DNA of 64,000 bases. Origin: Anaerolineae bacterium (lineage in GTDB: Bacteria; Desulfobacterota; Desulfobacteria; Desulfobacterales; ETH-SRB1). Of this stretch, positions 9,005 through 18,648 are shown one piece after another; position 1 is the stretch's first letter, and each line of letters starts with the position of its first letter. The stretch is taken from contig DATKWZ010000057.1 of NCBI GenBank assembly GCA_035529315.1, forward strand, positions 1 to 64,000, written 5' to 3'. The position numbers and the translations under genes were made by a program. Under the pieces are notes generated by a model. That model had not been told where the DNA came from. It did no database searches and was given only the letters and a program-made list of their open reading frames with translations.

Positions 9005-9520
9005 TTAAAACTGCTTGATAATATTTTCTAAAAGCCCCTTAGCTTTTAATATGGTTTCGCAAACCTCTCTTACAGCGCCAAAGCCGCCCTTTGCAGATGT
9101 AACCATATCGGCTTTTTCCAGCAGTTTTTCGTGTGCATCGGCTACGGCAATGGAAAGACCGACCAGTTTCATTAAGGGAAGATCGGGCAAATCGTCGCCG
9201 ATAAATGCGATTTCTTCGGGCAGCACGCCTGTCCGCGTAATAATGGAATTCATAACAGAGGCCTTGTTGCCGACTCCGTCGAATATATATGAAATTCCAA
9301 GATTTTTACACCTGTGCAAAAGAGCCTTTGAAGTTCTGCCTGTTACGACACATACATCTATTCCTTCTTCGATAAGAAGCCTTATCCCAAGCCCGTCTTT
9401 TACATTAAAAACCTTGGTTTCTTCGGCATTGTCATTATATATTATACTGCCGTCGGTAAGAACTCCATCTACGTCAAGGAGAAGAAGTTTTATCCCTTTT
9501 AATTTATCAATAATCATCAT
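9005..9520 (-). CDS. kdsC: 3-deoxy-D-manno-octulosonate 8-phosphate phosphatase
   Basis: HAD-family phosphatase that removes the phosphate from Kdo-8-P in lipid A inner-core synthesis. 171 residues, the usual KdsC length. The nucleophile motif is LLLLDVDGVLTDG (Asp16, Asp18), the Thr motif is VVTGR, and the metal motif is FIGDDLPDLPLM. No cap domain, as in the tetrameric C0 subclass. It follows kdsA on the same strand, but a hairpin separates the two. Confidence 0.94.
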   Translation of the reverse strand: MMIIDKLKGIKLLLLDVDGVLTDGSIIYNDNAEETKVFNVKDGLGIRLLIEEGIDVCVVTGRTSKALLHRCKNLGISYIFDGVGNKASVMNSIITRTGVLPEEIAFIGDDLPDLPLMKLVGLSIAVADAHEKLLEKADMVTSAKGGFGAVREVCETILKAKGLLENIIKQF

Positions 9521-9543
9521 CCTGTTTTAAACCTGAAAAAATC

Positions 9544-9572
9544 GTAATATTTTAACCAACCTAAAATATTAC
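9544..9572 (-). terminator. Hairpin between kdsA and kdsC
   Basis: GTAATATTTT and AAAATATTAC form a perfect 10-bp AT-rich stem with a 9-base loop. On the minus strand it is followed by GATTTTTTC. It could act as a weak or partial intrinsic terminator that lowers expression after kdsA. Confidence 0.45.
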
Positions 9573-9578
9573 AAAAAA

Positions 9579-10397
9579 TTAAACTAATACACCTCTAATT
9601 GCCACGAGTTGTAAAAGAAGCTCGTAAAGATCATCAAGTTTTAACGAGTTGGGTCCGTCACAAGGTGCCCTGTCCGGATCTTTATGAACCTCCAAAAACA
9701 CTCCATCCGCACCTGCGGCAACCGCAGCTTTTGTAAGGATCGGCGCAAATTCACGCTGCCCTCCGGAACTTGAACCAACCCCTCCCGGAAGCTGGATGCT
9801 GTGAGTGGCGTCAAATATTATCGGCCAGCCTGTATCCTGCATTATCTTTATGCCGCGGAAATCTACAACCAGATTGTTATAGCCGAACATTGTGCCCCGT
9901 TCCGTAATCATGATCTGTTTGTTTCCCGCAGAGGTTATCTTTTTAACAATATTGACAACATCCCAGGGAGCAAGAAACTGCCCTTTCTTAATATTTACCG
10001 GCTTTCCGGTTCCGGCAACTTCTAAAATAAAATCGGTCTGCCTGCATAAAAAAGCAGGAATTTGTATTATATCCAGCACCTGTGCGGCTCTTTCCACTTC
10101 AGTTATTCTGTGCACATCTGAAAGAATCTTTATGCCGAGTTCTGACTTTATTTGCGCAAGAATTTTAAGTCCATCAACCAGTCCAGGGCCCCTGAAAGAA
10201 TTTATTGATGTGCGGTTAGCCTTGTCATAGGACGCCTTGAAGATAAAGGGGATGCCCAATTCTTGCGTAAGTTCTTTAAGAAATGAAGCTATTTCAAAAC
10301 AGGTTTCATAATCCTCTATCACACATGGACCTGAAATAAGCACAAGAGGCGCTCCCTGCCCGATTGATATATTACCTGTTTTGACCATATTACCCAT
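9579..10397 (-). CDS. kdsA: 3-deoxy-8-phosphooctulonate synthase
   Basis: Condenses arabinose 5-phosphate with phosphoenolpyruvate to Kdo-8-P. 272 residues. Motifs include SGPCVIEDYE near the N-terminus, FKASYDKANRTS, the PEP-binding LCRQTDFILEVA and FDATHSIQLPG. First gene of the LPS block kdsA-kdsC-lptC-lptA-lptB. A second in-frame ATG lies three codons in; the first has AGGG upstream. Confidence 0.96.
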   Translation of the reverse strand: MGNMVKTGNISIGQGAPLVLISGPCVIEDYETCFEIASFLKELTQELGIPFIFKASYDKANRTSINSFRGPGLVDGLKILAQIKSELGIKILSDVHRITEVERAAQVLDIIQIPAFLCRQTDFILEVAGTGKPVNIKKGQFLAPWDVVNIVKKITSAGNKQIMITERGTMFGYNNLVVDFRGIKIMQDTGWPIIFDATHSIQLPGGVGSSSGGQREFAPILTKAAVAAGADGVFLEVHKDPDRAPCDGPNSLKLDDLYELLLQLVAIRGVLV

Positions 10398-10551
10398 AAT
10401 GTGTCAGACCCTGCCAAGTAATCGAGTAAAATAAAAAGAATTTATCTTACGCATGGTTAAAAGTCAACAAACGAAAACTTTACCTTGATTACACGCTTTT
10501 TAACTGTTATATTTTTTTAATATATTAAAATTAAAGACTGGATATAACCCA

Positions 10552-11910
10552 TTGAAAACCAATACAAAATATCGCCTTGTTGTTCTAATCTGTTTTATAT
10601 TGATTGTTCCAATAGTGTGGTTTTTCTCAACTCTATTTGAGGGCGAAAACCCGTCTGTTGTGCTGGAACTCCCCTCTTTGTCAATAAAAGCATCTCAAGA
10701 GCTTTCCATTTCAGTGTCTGACACTAAAAGTGGTATACGAATGATGTGGATCGGTCTTTATAAAGATGGCAAAGAGGTTGTGATGCTTGATAAGGACTTT
10801 CAGGCACCAGAGTATAAGGGCGAAAAAATTCATAAAGAGACTTTTAAGATCAAGATAGAACCAAGGAAAATAGGAGTTAGCGACGGCAAGGCAATTTTGC
10901 GTATTGTTGCGCGGGATTTTTCCTGGCGCGGATGGTGGCACGGCAATAAAACATATATTGAAAAAAATATAACCATCGACACCCTGTCGCCTGATATAGA
11001 TATTTTGAGCAGAGCCCACAATATAAGCCAGGGGGGGGCAGCCCTGGCTATATACAGGCTGTCTGAGCCATGCCCAAAAAGCGGAATATATGTTGGAGAA
11101 AATTTCTTTCCGGGCTATTCAGGATATTTTAAGGATCCTGATATATTCATGGCTTTTTTTGCACTCAGTTACGACAAGGGGCCAAAAACCGAAATTTTTG
11201 TTAAAGCAACCGACCGGGCAGGCAACAATGCAATAGCCGGATTATCTTATTATATAAAAAAGAAGGAATTTAGAAAAGATGTGATTAACATTTCAGATAA
11301 ATTTCTAAACTATAAGATGCCGGAATTCGAAATTGATGCTCCGTCAGATTCCAAAACATCCGTGCTGGATAAATTTTTAAAAATAAATCATAATCTTCGT
11401 CAAAGCAACTACAAACAGGTAACAGAACTAGGGCAAAAAACCGACAACGCGTTATACTGGAACGGGCCATTTCAAAGGCTGCCAAAGTCGGCAAACAGGG
11501 CTGGATTTGCTGATCATCGAACATATAAATACAAAGAACAAATAATCGACCGCCAGGTTCACCTTGGCATAGATCTGGCCTCTCTTGAGCATTCGCCGGT
11601 ACCCGCATCCAACAGGGGAAAGGTGGTTTTTGCCGATCATCTTGGTATTTATGGGAAAACCGTCATAATCGACCATGGATTTGGGCTGCTTAGCATGTAT
11701 TCTCATTTAAGCAGTTATAATGTGCAAAAGGATCAGCTTGTATCAAAGGGTGAAATCGTGGGCCGCACAGGCATGACAGGCCTTGCAGGCGGCGATCATC
11801 TGCATTTCGGTATTTTTATCCATAACACCTTTGTAAACCCTCTTGAATGGTGGGATGCAGCATGGATAACCAACAATATAACCAGCAAGATTGAGGCTGT
11901 TAAACCCTGA
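10552..11910 (+). CDS. Membrane-anchored M23 (LytM) peptidoglycan endopeptidase
   Basis: 452 residues. An N-terminal membrane segment (about 8-28) is followed by a beta-rich region of roughly 250 residues starting with an Ig-like stretch, then a C-terminal LytM domain. The zinc-site motifs are complete: HLGIDLA, MYSHLSS and DHLHFGIF, so it should be an active D,D-endopeptidase. The start is TTG with a weak ribosome site; no upstream ATG keeps the anchor. The stop codon lies inside a palindromic repeat. An M23 enzyme is also a component of the cell-shape machinery proposed at 32.2-36.4 kb, but this gene is 20 kb away. Confidence 0.9.
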   Translation: MKTNTKYRLVVLICFILIVPIVWFFSTLFEGENPSVVLELPSLSIKASQELSISVSDTKSGIRMMWIGLYKDGKEVVMLDKDFQAPEYKGEKIHKETFKIKIEPRKIGVSDGKAILRIVARDFSWRGWWHGNKTYIEKNITIDTLSPDIDILSRAHNISQGGAALAIYRLSEPCPKSGIYVGENFFPGYSGYFKDPDIFMAFFALSYDKGPKTEIFVKATDRAGNNAIAGLSYYIKKKEFRKDVINISDKFLNYKMPEFEIDAPSDSKTSVLDKFLKINHNLRQSNYKQVTELGQKTDNALYWNGPFQRLPKSANRAGFADHRTYKYKEQIIDRQVHLGIDLASLEHSPVPASNRGKVVFADHLGIYGKTVIIDHGFGLLSMYSHLSSYNVQKDQLVSKGEIVGRTGMTGLAGGDHLHFGIFIHNTFVNPLEWWDAAWITNNITSKIEAVKP

Positions 11911-11930
11911 TTGAGCCAAAGTTAAATTAG
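11907..11930. repeat. CTGATTGAGC palindromic repeat, copy 1
   Basis: A 24-base near-palindrome starting CTGATTGAGCCAAAG. It matches a copy at 62864-62887 at 21 of 24 positions. It contains the stop codon of the M23 gene. Confidence 0.6.
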
Positions 11931-11985
11931 GTGTTACAATTTAAGATAAAGGCTGGAAATCTGACTTGGCCTGGAGCGTTTTGGA

Positions 11986-13155
11986 ATGAAAAAATATAAA
12001 GTTAACAAGACTTATAGGGAAATCAATGAAAAAATTAAATCCGGTAAAGTAGTTGTGGTTACAGCAGAGGAAATCATCAATATCGTCAAAAATGAAGGCC
12101 CGATTGAAGCTGCAAGACATGTTGATGTTGTAACCACAGGAACTTTTTCCCCTATGTGTTCTTCAGGAGCCTTTATTAATTTTGGGCATTCTGTTCCTGG
12201 AATTAAGGCTTCCAAGGTCTGGGTGAACAAGGTGCCTGCATATGCTGGAATCGCCGCTGTAGACTGCTATCTCGGGGCCACGGAGCTGTGCGAGGATGAT
12301 CCGTTAAACAAGGTATATCCAGGTGAATTCAGATACGGAGGGGGCCATGTAATCCAGGATTTGCTTGCAAAAAAGAAGGTATATTTAAAAGCAACCTCTT
12401 ATGGGACAGCATGCTATCCGAACAGGATGATAGAAAAGGAGATAACTCTGCGCACCCTTCCCAGCGCAACGCTTTGCAACCCAAGAAACGGGTATCAGAA
12501 TTATAACTGTGCCATAAATCTTACCAACAAAACCGTTTATACTTATATGGGCGCTCTTAAACCAAAAGCAGGCAATGCAAACTACTGCTCTGCAGGACAA
12601 TTAAGCCCTCTTTTTAATGATCCTTATTACAAAACCATCGGACTTGGAACCAGGATCTTTTTAGGCGGCGGCATAGGCTATGTTACATGGCACGGAACCC
12701 AGCATAACCCTTCTGTAAATAGGACTGAAAGGGGTGTTCCTGTCGCACCTGCCGGAACATTGTGGGTTATGGGAGACATGAAAACAATGAGTCCGAGCTG
12801 GCTGGTTGGCGTTAGTCTCCAGGGTTACGGATGTTCGCTGGCCGTAGGTCTGGGTATTCCGATCCCGATATTGAACGAAGAAATTGCGCAACACACTGCT
12901 ATATCTGACGAGGAAATTTTTACCCAGATAGTCGATTATGGGCATGATTATCCAAATGGCATTTCAAAAAGCTACGGCCAGGTCAGTTATGCCGAGCTTA
13001 AAAGCGGCCATATAAAATTTCAGGGAGAGACTGTCCCAACCGTGCCTATTTCCAGCATGGTAAAGGCACGTGAGATAGCTGAAATATTGAAAAGTTGGAT
13101 TTCAGATGGTAAATTCACGCTGGGCGAACCGCAGTTTACTCTTCCAAATGCCTGA
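11986..13155 (+). CDS. DUF39 homocysteine biosynthesis protein
   Basis: 389 residues matching the DUF39/HcyBio family, known from methanogens and sulfate reducers for making homocysteine from aspartate semialdehyde and sulfide without the usual transsulfuration or O-acyl-homoserine routes. Recognisable stretches are VDVVTTGTFSPMCSSGAF, LGATELCEDD, GGGIGYVTWHGTQHNPS and VAPAGTLWVMGDMK. The Cys in SPMCSSGA is the conserved residue thought to be catalytic. The companion NIL/ferredoxin gene of the methanogen system is not adjacent. The end overlaps thpR by 8 bases. Confidence 0.88.
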   Translation: MKKYKVNKTYREINEKIKSGKVVVVTAEEIINIVKNEGPIEAARHVDVVTTGTFSPMCSSGAFINFGHSVPGIKASKVWVNKVPAYAGIAAVDCYLGATELCEDDPLNKVYPGEFRYGGGHVIQDLLAKKKVYLKATSYGTACYPNRMIEKEITLRTLPSATLCNPRNGYQNYNCAINLTNKTVYTYMGALKPKAGNANYCSAGQLSPLFNDPYYKTIGLGTRIFLGGGIGYVTWHGTQHNPSVNRTERGVPVAPAGTLWVMGDMKTMSPSWLVGVSLQGYGCSLAVGLGIPIPILNEEIAQHTAISDEEIFTQIVDYGHDYPNGISKSYGQVSYAELKSGHIKFQGETVPTVPISSMVKAREIAEILKSWISDGKFTLGEPQFTLPNA

Positions 13156-13714
13156 TATCATACGCGCTTTCATAGGTTTTGAACTGCCGGAAAAAATAAG
13201 ATCCTTTATAAGCAGTATTCAGGAAGACCTGAAGTCTAATAAATTGGATGCGCGGTGGGTTCAGGTAAAAAACATCCACCTTACACTGAAATTTTTAGGC
13301 AACATCAACGAAGAGGATGCACAAAGGGTTGGCAAAGCGATATTTAAATCCGCTGCAGATCATGCTCCGATATCTCTGGCTGCAAAAGGGATAGGCGCCT
13401 TTCCAGACATTAATCGTCCCAATGTCTTATGGGTCGGCATCAAAGGGCAAATTGACATGCTTATTCAACTGCAAAAGAGTCTTGAAGATCAATTGGAAAA
13501 GATCGGTTTTTCAAGGGAGAACAGGCCGTTTAAGGGTCATCTGACGCTGGCTCGTGTAAAAAAACAGCTTGACCGGACAAAACTTATTACTGCAATAAAA
13601 AAATATAAAGAACTTGAATCAGAGCCATTTATTGCAGATAATATTATTTTATTTAAAAGCGATTTAAAATCAAACGGCGCTGTTTACACGAAGCTGATCA
13701 GCATATCATTATAG
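13148..13714 (+). CDS. thpR: RNA 2',3'-cyclic phosphodiesterase (2H family)
   Basis: 188 residues. The two HxT motifs of the 2H phosphoesterase fold are HLTLKFLG and HLTLARVK. The start is ATG 13148, which overlaps the DUF39 stop (ATGCCTGA); this gives the family N-terminus IRAFIGFELP. The frame is open further upstream, but that part is inside DUF39. It opens 2',3'-cyclic phosphates on RNA. An RNA cyclase that makes such ends (rtcA) lies 15 kb away. Confidence 0.92.
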   Translation: MPDIIRAFIGFELPEKIRSFISSIQEDLKSNKLDARWVQVKNIHLTLKFLGNINEEDAQRVGKAIFKSAADHAPISLAAKGIGAFPDINRPNVLWVGIKGQIDMLIQLQKSLEDQLEKIGFSRENRPFKGHLTLARVKKQLDRTKLITAIKKYKELESEPFIADNIILFKSDLKSNGAVYTKLISISL

Positions 13715-13973
13715 AAAAACCTGGGTTGAGCGGTTCAACGTTCACGGTTGAAGAGCCTTAGAAAGCTTCGCTTTACCTTTGACTATTGGCTATTAGCCAT
13801 TGGCTAAAGGTGGCCTAAGGCCTTAATAGGGGCGCATGTTATGTTTCACCCAATGGGTGAAAGAGACTAATCTGAGTATTGTGTTATAAAGTTAAAGATA
13901 TCAGCAGGCTATAACCTTTGAACCCTGAACCTTAAACGGATCACTTTAGATAAAAGCATTTTGGGAGGATATT
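13715..13973. other. recA upstream spacer with word repeats and a 19-bp palindrome
   Basis: No gene seen. It holds repetitive words (GGTTCAACGTTCACGGTTGA, CTATTGGCTATTAGCCATTG, GGCCTAAGGCC) and the perfect palindrome TTTCACCCAATGGGTGAAA at 13844-13862, 112 bases before recA. The palindrome could be an operator or merely part of the repeat content. The only clear expression signal is the ribosome site GGGAGGA before recA. Confidence 0.55.
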
Positions 13974-14993
13974 ATGAGCATTTCACCGGACAAGGAAAAA
14001 GCCGCAGATGCCGCTATAGTTCAAATTGAACGTCAGTTCGGCAAAGGTTCTATTATGAGGCTGGGCAGCCAGCCGATTGTTGATGTTCCGGTAATACCGA
14101 CCGGATCCCTCGCTCTTGACAAGGCGCTGGGCATAGGAGGCCTGCCAAGGGGCAGGGTTATAGAAATTTTTGGCCCGGAATCATCCGGCAAAACAACCCT
14201 GACCCTTAATGTTATTGCAGAAGCTCAGAAAAAGGGCGGCATTGCCGCATTTATAGATGCTGAGCATGCTCTTGATGTCGGGTATGCAAAGAAGCTTGGC
14301 GTGAATTGTGATGAGCTTTTGCTTGCACAGCCTGATACAGGTGAACAGGCGCTTGAAATAGCAGACATGCTGGTTAGAAGCGGAGCAATAGATATCGTGG
14401 TTATAGATTCGGTTGCAGCCCTTGTTCCCAGAGCGGAAATCGAAGGGGAGATGGGTGATTCCCACATGGGGCTTCAAGCCAGACTCATGTCGCAGGCGCT
14501 TAGGAAGCTGACCGCTTCAATAAGCAAAACCATGACATCGGTTATTTTTATAAACCAGATACGCATGAAAATAGGTGTGGTGTTCGGCAATCCTGAAACA
14601 ACTACCGGCGGGAATGCGCTCAAGTTCTATTCCTCTGTAAGGCTTGATATCAGACGCATCGGAGCTATAAAAGAGGGCCAGGATATTACTGGAAACCGTA
14701 CAAGGGTGCGTGTTGTAAAAAACAAGATGGCGCCCCCCTTCAAGGAGGCTGAATTTGACATCACGTATGGTGAAGGCATATCAAAAACAGGCGACCTTGT
14801 TGACGCGGGCGTTGAAGCAGGCATAATTGACAAAAGCGGGTCATGGTATTCATATAATGGAGAGAGAATAGGCCAGGGCCGTGAAAATGTAAAAAAATTC
14901 TTAAGCGAAAATCCGGATATTTATAATTCCGCGGTTGCAAAGGTCAGAGAAGCGCTTGGTCTTTCCGCAAAGGTGGAAGAAGGAACAAAGTAA
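13974..14993 (+). CDS. recA: Recombinase RecA
   Basis: Strand-exchange ATPase and SOS co-protease. 339 residues. Walker [21 protein letters not shown], the L2 region [22 protein letters not shown] and the C-terminal domain are complete. Start follows GGGAGGA. There is no recX; alaS follows after three bases, the recA-alaS linkage seen in many proteobacteria without recX. I could not identify a LexA box with confidence. Confidence 0.98.
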   Translation: MSISPDKEKAADAAIVQIERQFGKGSIMRLGSQPIVDVPVIPTGSLALDKALGIGGLPRGRVIEIFGPESSGKTTLTLNVIAEAQKKGGIAAFIDAEHALDVGYAKKLGVNCDELLLAQPDTGEQALEIADMLVRSGAIDIVVIDSVAALVPRAEIEGEMGDSHMGLQARLMSQALRKLTASISKTMTSVIFINQIRMKIGVVFGNPETTTGGNALKFYSSVRLDIRRIGAIKEGQDITGNRTRVRVVKNKMAPPFKEAEFDITYGEGISKTGDLVDAGVEAGIIDKSGSWYSYNGERIGQGRENVKKFLSENPDIYNSAVAKVREALGLSAKVEEGTK

Positions 14994-14996
14994 TCG

Positions 14997-17633
14997 ATGA
15001 CGAGCAACGAAATACGCAGTCAATTCCTTGAATATTTTAAAAAACACAACCATCGGATTATAAGAAGTTCTTCCCTTGTTCCTTCAGATGATCCTACTTT
15101 GTTGTTTACAAATGCCGGTATGGTCCAGTTTAAGCGCACCTTTCTGGGCGAAGAAAAAAGAGGGTATGTAAGGGCCGCAACATCACAGAAATGCGTGCGC
15201 GCAGGAGGTAAACATAACGACCTGGAAAATGTGGGTTATACTGCCAGGCACCATACCTTTTTCGAGATGTTAGGAAATTTTTCCTTTGGTGACTATTTCA
15301 AGGAAAAAGGGATTGAGTTTGCATGGGATCTGCTTGTGCGCGGCTATGGCCTGCCAACGGAGAAGCTATGGGTTTCAGTCTATCTTGACGATGATGAGGC
15401 ATATAATATCTGGAGTAAGAATATCGGCGTGCCGGAAGACCGGATTGTGAGGTTTGGGGAAAAGGATAACTTCTGGTCAATGGGAGATACAGGTCCATGC
15501 GGCCCATGCAGCGAAATACTCATAGATCGCGGCGAAGAATTCGGCTGCAACAGTCCTGGTTGCAGGGTAGGATGCGAATGCGACAGGTACCTTGAGATAT
15601 GGAATCTTGTTTTTATGCAGTACAGCCGTGACATCTCAGGAAAGATGACCTCCCTTCCAAAACCCAGTATCGACACGGGTATGGGTCTTGAACGGATAGC
15701 CGCTCTTGTGCAGAATGTGCCCACAAACTTTGATACAGATCTTATCCGTCCGATTATTACAATGGTGGAAACTCTTTCAGAAAAAAAATTCGGCAATTCT
15801 TTGCAAAACGACATAGCCATGAAGGTAATTGCCGACCACACCAGGGCTGCCGCATTTCTTATAGGCGACGGAATACTTCCATCTAATGAAGGAAGAGGAT
15901 ATGTGCTTCGCCGAATCATACGCAGAGCAATACGTTACGGCCGCAATATAGGTCTTTCAAAGCCGTTTCTTCATAAAACGGCAAAAAAGGTGTTTAATAT
16001 CATGGAACCGGCCTATCCTGAGCTTTCAAATGCCGCCGCTTTTATCACAAATGTAATTCAAAATGAGGAGATCAGATTTTCAGAAACCCTGGATAACGGG
16101 CTTAAGCTTTTAAACGAAACACTTGCAGATATAAAAGCAAAAAACCAAAACCAGATGCCGGGTCATGTAATATTTAAACTGTACGACACTTATGGATTTC
16201 CGGTCGATATCATAAAAGATGTGGTCAGGGATGAAAACATGACCCTGGATATGACAGGTTTTAATGAGGCCATGGAAGGGCAGCGAACCAGATCCAGATC
16301 TATCGCAACCTTTTCAGAGGTCAGTGATGCCTATAAAAGACTTTCGTCCGATGGAATAAAACCGGAGTTTGTCGGCTATCAGGCGGATTATTGTGCCTCA
16401 CCTATCCTTGCAATAGTAGAAAACGGCTATGAAGTCCAAGAGGCAACAACCGGCAAAATTGTTGAAGTTGTATCAGAAATTACACCTTTTTATGCTGAAT
16501 CCGGAGGCCAGGTAGGGGATAAAGGAAAAATAACAGGTCTGAATCCTGGAATGCTTGAAATGGATGTTTCTGACACCATTAAGGACCCGACAGGTCTTAT
16601 AATACATAAAGGTAAAATAATTTCAGGAAGCATTAAAAAAGGGGATAATGTAAAGCTTGTTGTTGAAAAAACGCGTCGTGAGGCTATTGCCTGCAACCAC
16701 ACTGCCACACATATACTCCATTTTGCATTGCGCGAAACGCTGGGCGACCATGTAAAACAGGCTGGTTCGTTTGTATCACCGGACAGACTCCGTTTTGATT
16801 TTACCCATTTTTCTCAGGTTGACGGCGATACTTTAAATAAAATTGAAAGTATTGTAAACAATCGAATACGCGAAAATGTTTTGGTTGAAACAAAAGAAAT
16901 GGATGCTGAAGAAGCATTTAAATCAGGGGCTACAGCCCTTTTTGAAGAAAAATATGGAGACCGGGTCAGGGTTGTTTCCCTTGCATCTTTCAGCAAGGAA
17001 CTCTGCGGAGGAATTCATGCCAGCCACACCGGCAAGATTGGCCTTTTCAAGATAATCGGAGAATCCAGCGTAGCATCGGGAATAAGAAGGATCGAAGCCC
17101 TGACCGGCGAAGCAGCACTTGAATATATCCAGAAGGCTTCAAAAATAGTTCAGGAAACAGCCCGCCTGATAAAGGAAAGGCCGGAAGATATTCTAAAGAG
17201 AATTAACAAAATAATCAGCGAGCATAAGTCCGCTGAAAAGGAAATAGAAAAACTTAAAGCAAAAATTGCTGCAACAAAGGCGGATAGCTCCGAAGGTTAT
17301 ATTAAATTAATAGACAATGTAAAGGTTCAGGTAAAAAAAGTCGTGGTTGACACGCCCGCGGCTCTTAGAGATCTGGCTGACAGATTCAAGGAAAAAATGA
17401 AATCTGGAATCGTTGTGCTTGGCAGTGTTGCAGGTCCCAATGTTCTGCTTATCGTGGTTGTTACAAAGGATTTAATGAATCGTTTTAATGCGGGAAGCAT
17501 TGTAAAGCAGGTTGCGGCCATAGTCGGTGGCGGCGGAGGCGGAAGGCCTGATATGGCGCAGGCCGGCGGCTCCATACCCGAGAAACTTGATCAGGCGCTT
17601 GAAAAGGCATACGAAATCATAGAAAAGATGTGA
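14997..17633 (+). CDS. alaS: Alanine-tRNA ligase
   Basis: 878 residues, normal length. The N-terminal class II core has EIRSQFLEYFKKHNH, RHHTFFEMLGNFSFGDYFK and the GMGLERIA motif. The editing domain carries the zinc ligands HTATHILH and CGGIHASHTG. The C-Ala domain ends with GGGGGGRPDMAQAGG. A Cys-rich insert (CNSPGCRVGCECDRYLEIWN, residues about 183-202) is the zinc-like motif typical of bacterial AlaRS. It starts three bases after recA and is probably co-transcribed. Confidence 0.98.
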   Translation: MTSNEIRSQFLEYFKKHNHRIIRSSSLVPSDDPTLLFTNAGMVQFKRTFLGEEKRGYVRAATSQKCVRAGGKHNDLENVGYTARHHTFFEMLGNFSFGDYFKEKGIEFAWDLLVRGYGLPTEKLWVSVYLDDDEAYNIWSKNIGVPEDRIVRFGEKDNFWSMGDTGPCGPCSEILIDRGEEFGCNSPGCRVGCECDRYLEIWNLVFMQYSRDISGKMTSLPKPSIDTGMGLERIAALVQNVPTNFDTDLIRPIITMVETLSEKKFGNSLQNDIAMKVIADHTRAAAFLIGDGILPSNEGRGYVLRRIIRRAIRYGRNIGLSKPFLHKTAKKVFNIMEPAYPELSNAAAFITNVIQNEEIRFSETLDNGLKLLNETLADIKAKNQNQMPGHVIFKLYDTYGFPVDIIKDVVRDENMTLDMTGFNEAMEGQRTRSRSIATFSEVSDAYKRLSSDGIKPEFVGYQADYCASPILAIVENGYEVQEATTGKIVEVVSEITPFYAESGGQVGDKGKITGLNPGMLEMDVSDTIKDPTGLIIHKGKIISGSIKKGDNVKLVVEKTRREAIACNHTATHILHFALRETLGDHVKQAGSFVSPDRLRFDFTHFSQVDGDTLNKIESIVNNRIRENVLVETKEMDAEEAFKSGATALFEEKYGDRVRVVSLASFSKELCGGIHASHTGKIGLFKIIGESSVASGIRRIEALTGEAALEYIQKASKIVQETARLIKERPEDILKRINKIISEHKSAEKEIEKLKAKIAATKADSSEGYIKLIDNVKVQVKKVVVDTPAALRDLADRFKEKMKSGIVVLGSVAGPNVLLIVVVTKDLMNRFNAGSIVKQVAAIVGGGGGGRPDMAQAGGSIPEKLDQALEKAYEIIEKM

Positions 17634-17701
17634 GGAATTCAGGCTTAAATTTTAATCCGCGGTCTCATATAATCGCATGCCGGAGGTAATAGACGGGTAT
17701 T

Positions 17702-18622
17702 ATGGAAAACAAAGCCGACCTATCAGTAAATATTGGAGGAATAGAGCTAAAAAACCCGGTAATGACGGCATCCGGTACATTCGGTTATGCCAGGGAGTTT
17801 GAAAATCTTATTGATTTGAACCGGCTTGGCGCTGTTATTGTCAAGGGTTTGTCTCTTAAACCCTCCATGGGTAACCCACCTCCAAGGATAGTTGAAACCC
17901 CATGCGGCATGCTCAATGCCATCGGCCTTGAAAACGTCGGGCTTGCATCATTTATTGAAGAAAAACTTCCGTTCCTCAAAAAACTATCAACGCCCATCAT
18001 TGTAAACATTTACGGAAAAGATGCCCGGGAATATGCTGAGATGGCATCACGCATTGATGAAATTGAAGAAATAGCCGGCATTGAAGTCAATATCTCATGC
18101 CCCAATGTAAAGGCGGGAGGCGCGGCATTTGGAACCGATCCTGATGCAGCCTGCAAAATAGTAAAGGCTGTCAGAAACAATACCGGCAAACCACTTATGG
18201 TAAAACTTACTCCCAATGTAACCGATATTACTCTTATTGCCCGCGGTGTGGAGGATGCGGGCGCTGATTCCATATCATTAATAAATACGATAACCGGCAT
18301 GGCTATAGACATTGAAACCCGGCGGCCGAAGCTTGCAAATATAACCGGAGGGCTTTCCGGCCCGGCAATTAAACCAATAGCTTTGCGCATGGTATGGCAG
18401 GTAGTTCAAAATGTTAAGCTCCCTGTAATAGGGGTCGGAGGCATAATGACCGCAGAGGATGCGCTTGAGTTTTTAATAGCAGGGGCGGCTGCGGTTCAGG
18501 TCGGAACGGCGAATTTGATCAACCCGCATGCCACAATTGACATTATTGAAGGAATAGAAGCCTTTCTTATAAAAAGAAATATCCCGCGGCTAACAGATAT
18601 TATTGGAACATTGCAAACCTGA
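17702..18622 (+). CDS. pyrD: Dihydroorotate dehydrogenase, catalytic subunit
   Basis: 306 residues, class 1B-like. Motifs are TASGTFGYA, the active-site Cys in NISCPNVKAGG, KLTPNVTDIT, and the FMN phosphate motif GVGGIMTAEDALEFL. Class 1B enzymes pair with PyrK, an iron-sulfur electron-transfer subunit, which is not in the window. It is in line with alaS and has GGAGG about 14 bases before the ATG. Confidence 0.93.
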   Translation: MENKADLSVNIGGIELKNPVMTASGTFGYAREFENLIDLNRLGAVIVKGLSLKPSMGNPPPRIVETPCGMLNAIGLENVGLASFIEEKLPFLKKLSTPIIVNIYGKDAREYAEMASRIDEIEEIAGIEVNISCPNVKAGGAAFGTDPDAACKIVKAVRNNTGKPLMVKLTPNVTDITLIARGVEDAGADSISLINTITGMAIDIETRRPKLANITGGLSGPAIKPIALRMVWQVVQNVKLPVIGVGGIMTAEDALEFLIAGAAAVQVGTANLINPHATIDIIEGIEAFLIKRNIPRLTDIIGTLQT

Positions 18623-18648
18623 TGAATTTAGACAGTTTTTTCAAAGGG

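Noticed and set aside
9015-9530. 171-codon plus-strand ORF antisense to kdsC
   Set aside because: It mirrors kdsC, whose HAD motifs are intact. The plus-strand translation is Ser/Thr/Pro-rich with no recognisable domain.
13106-13147. Upstream start for thpR
   Set aside because: Those codons lie within DUF39 and do not match the family; ATG 13148 begins the known IRAFIGFELP motif.
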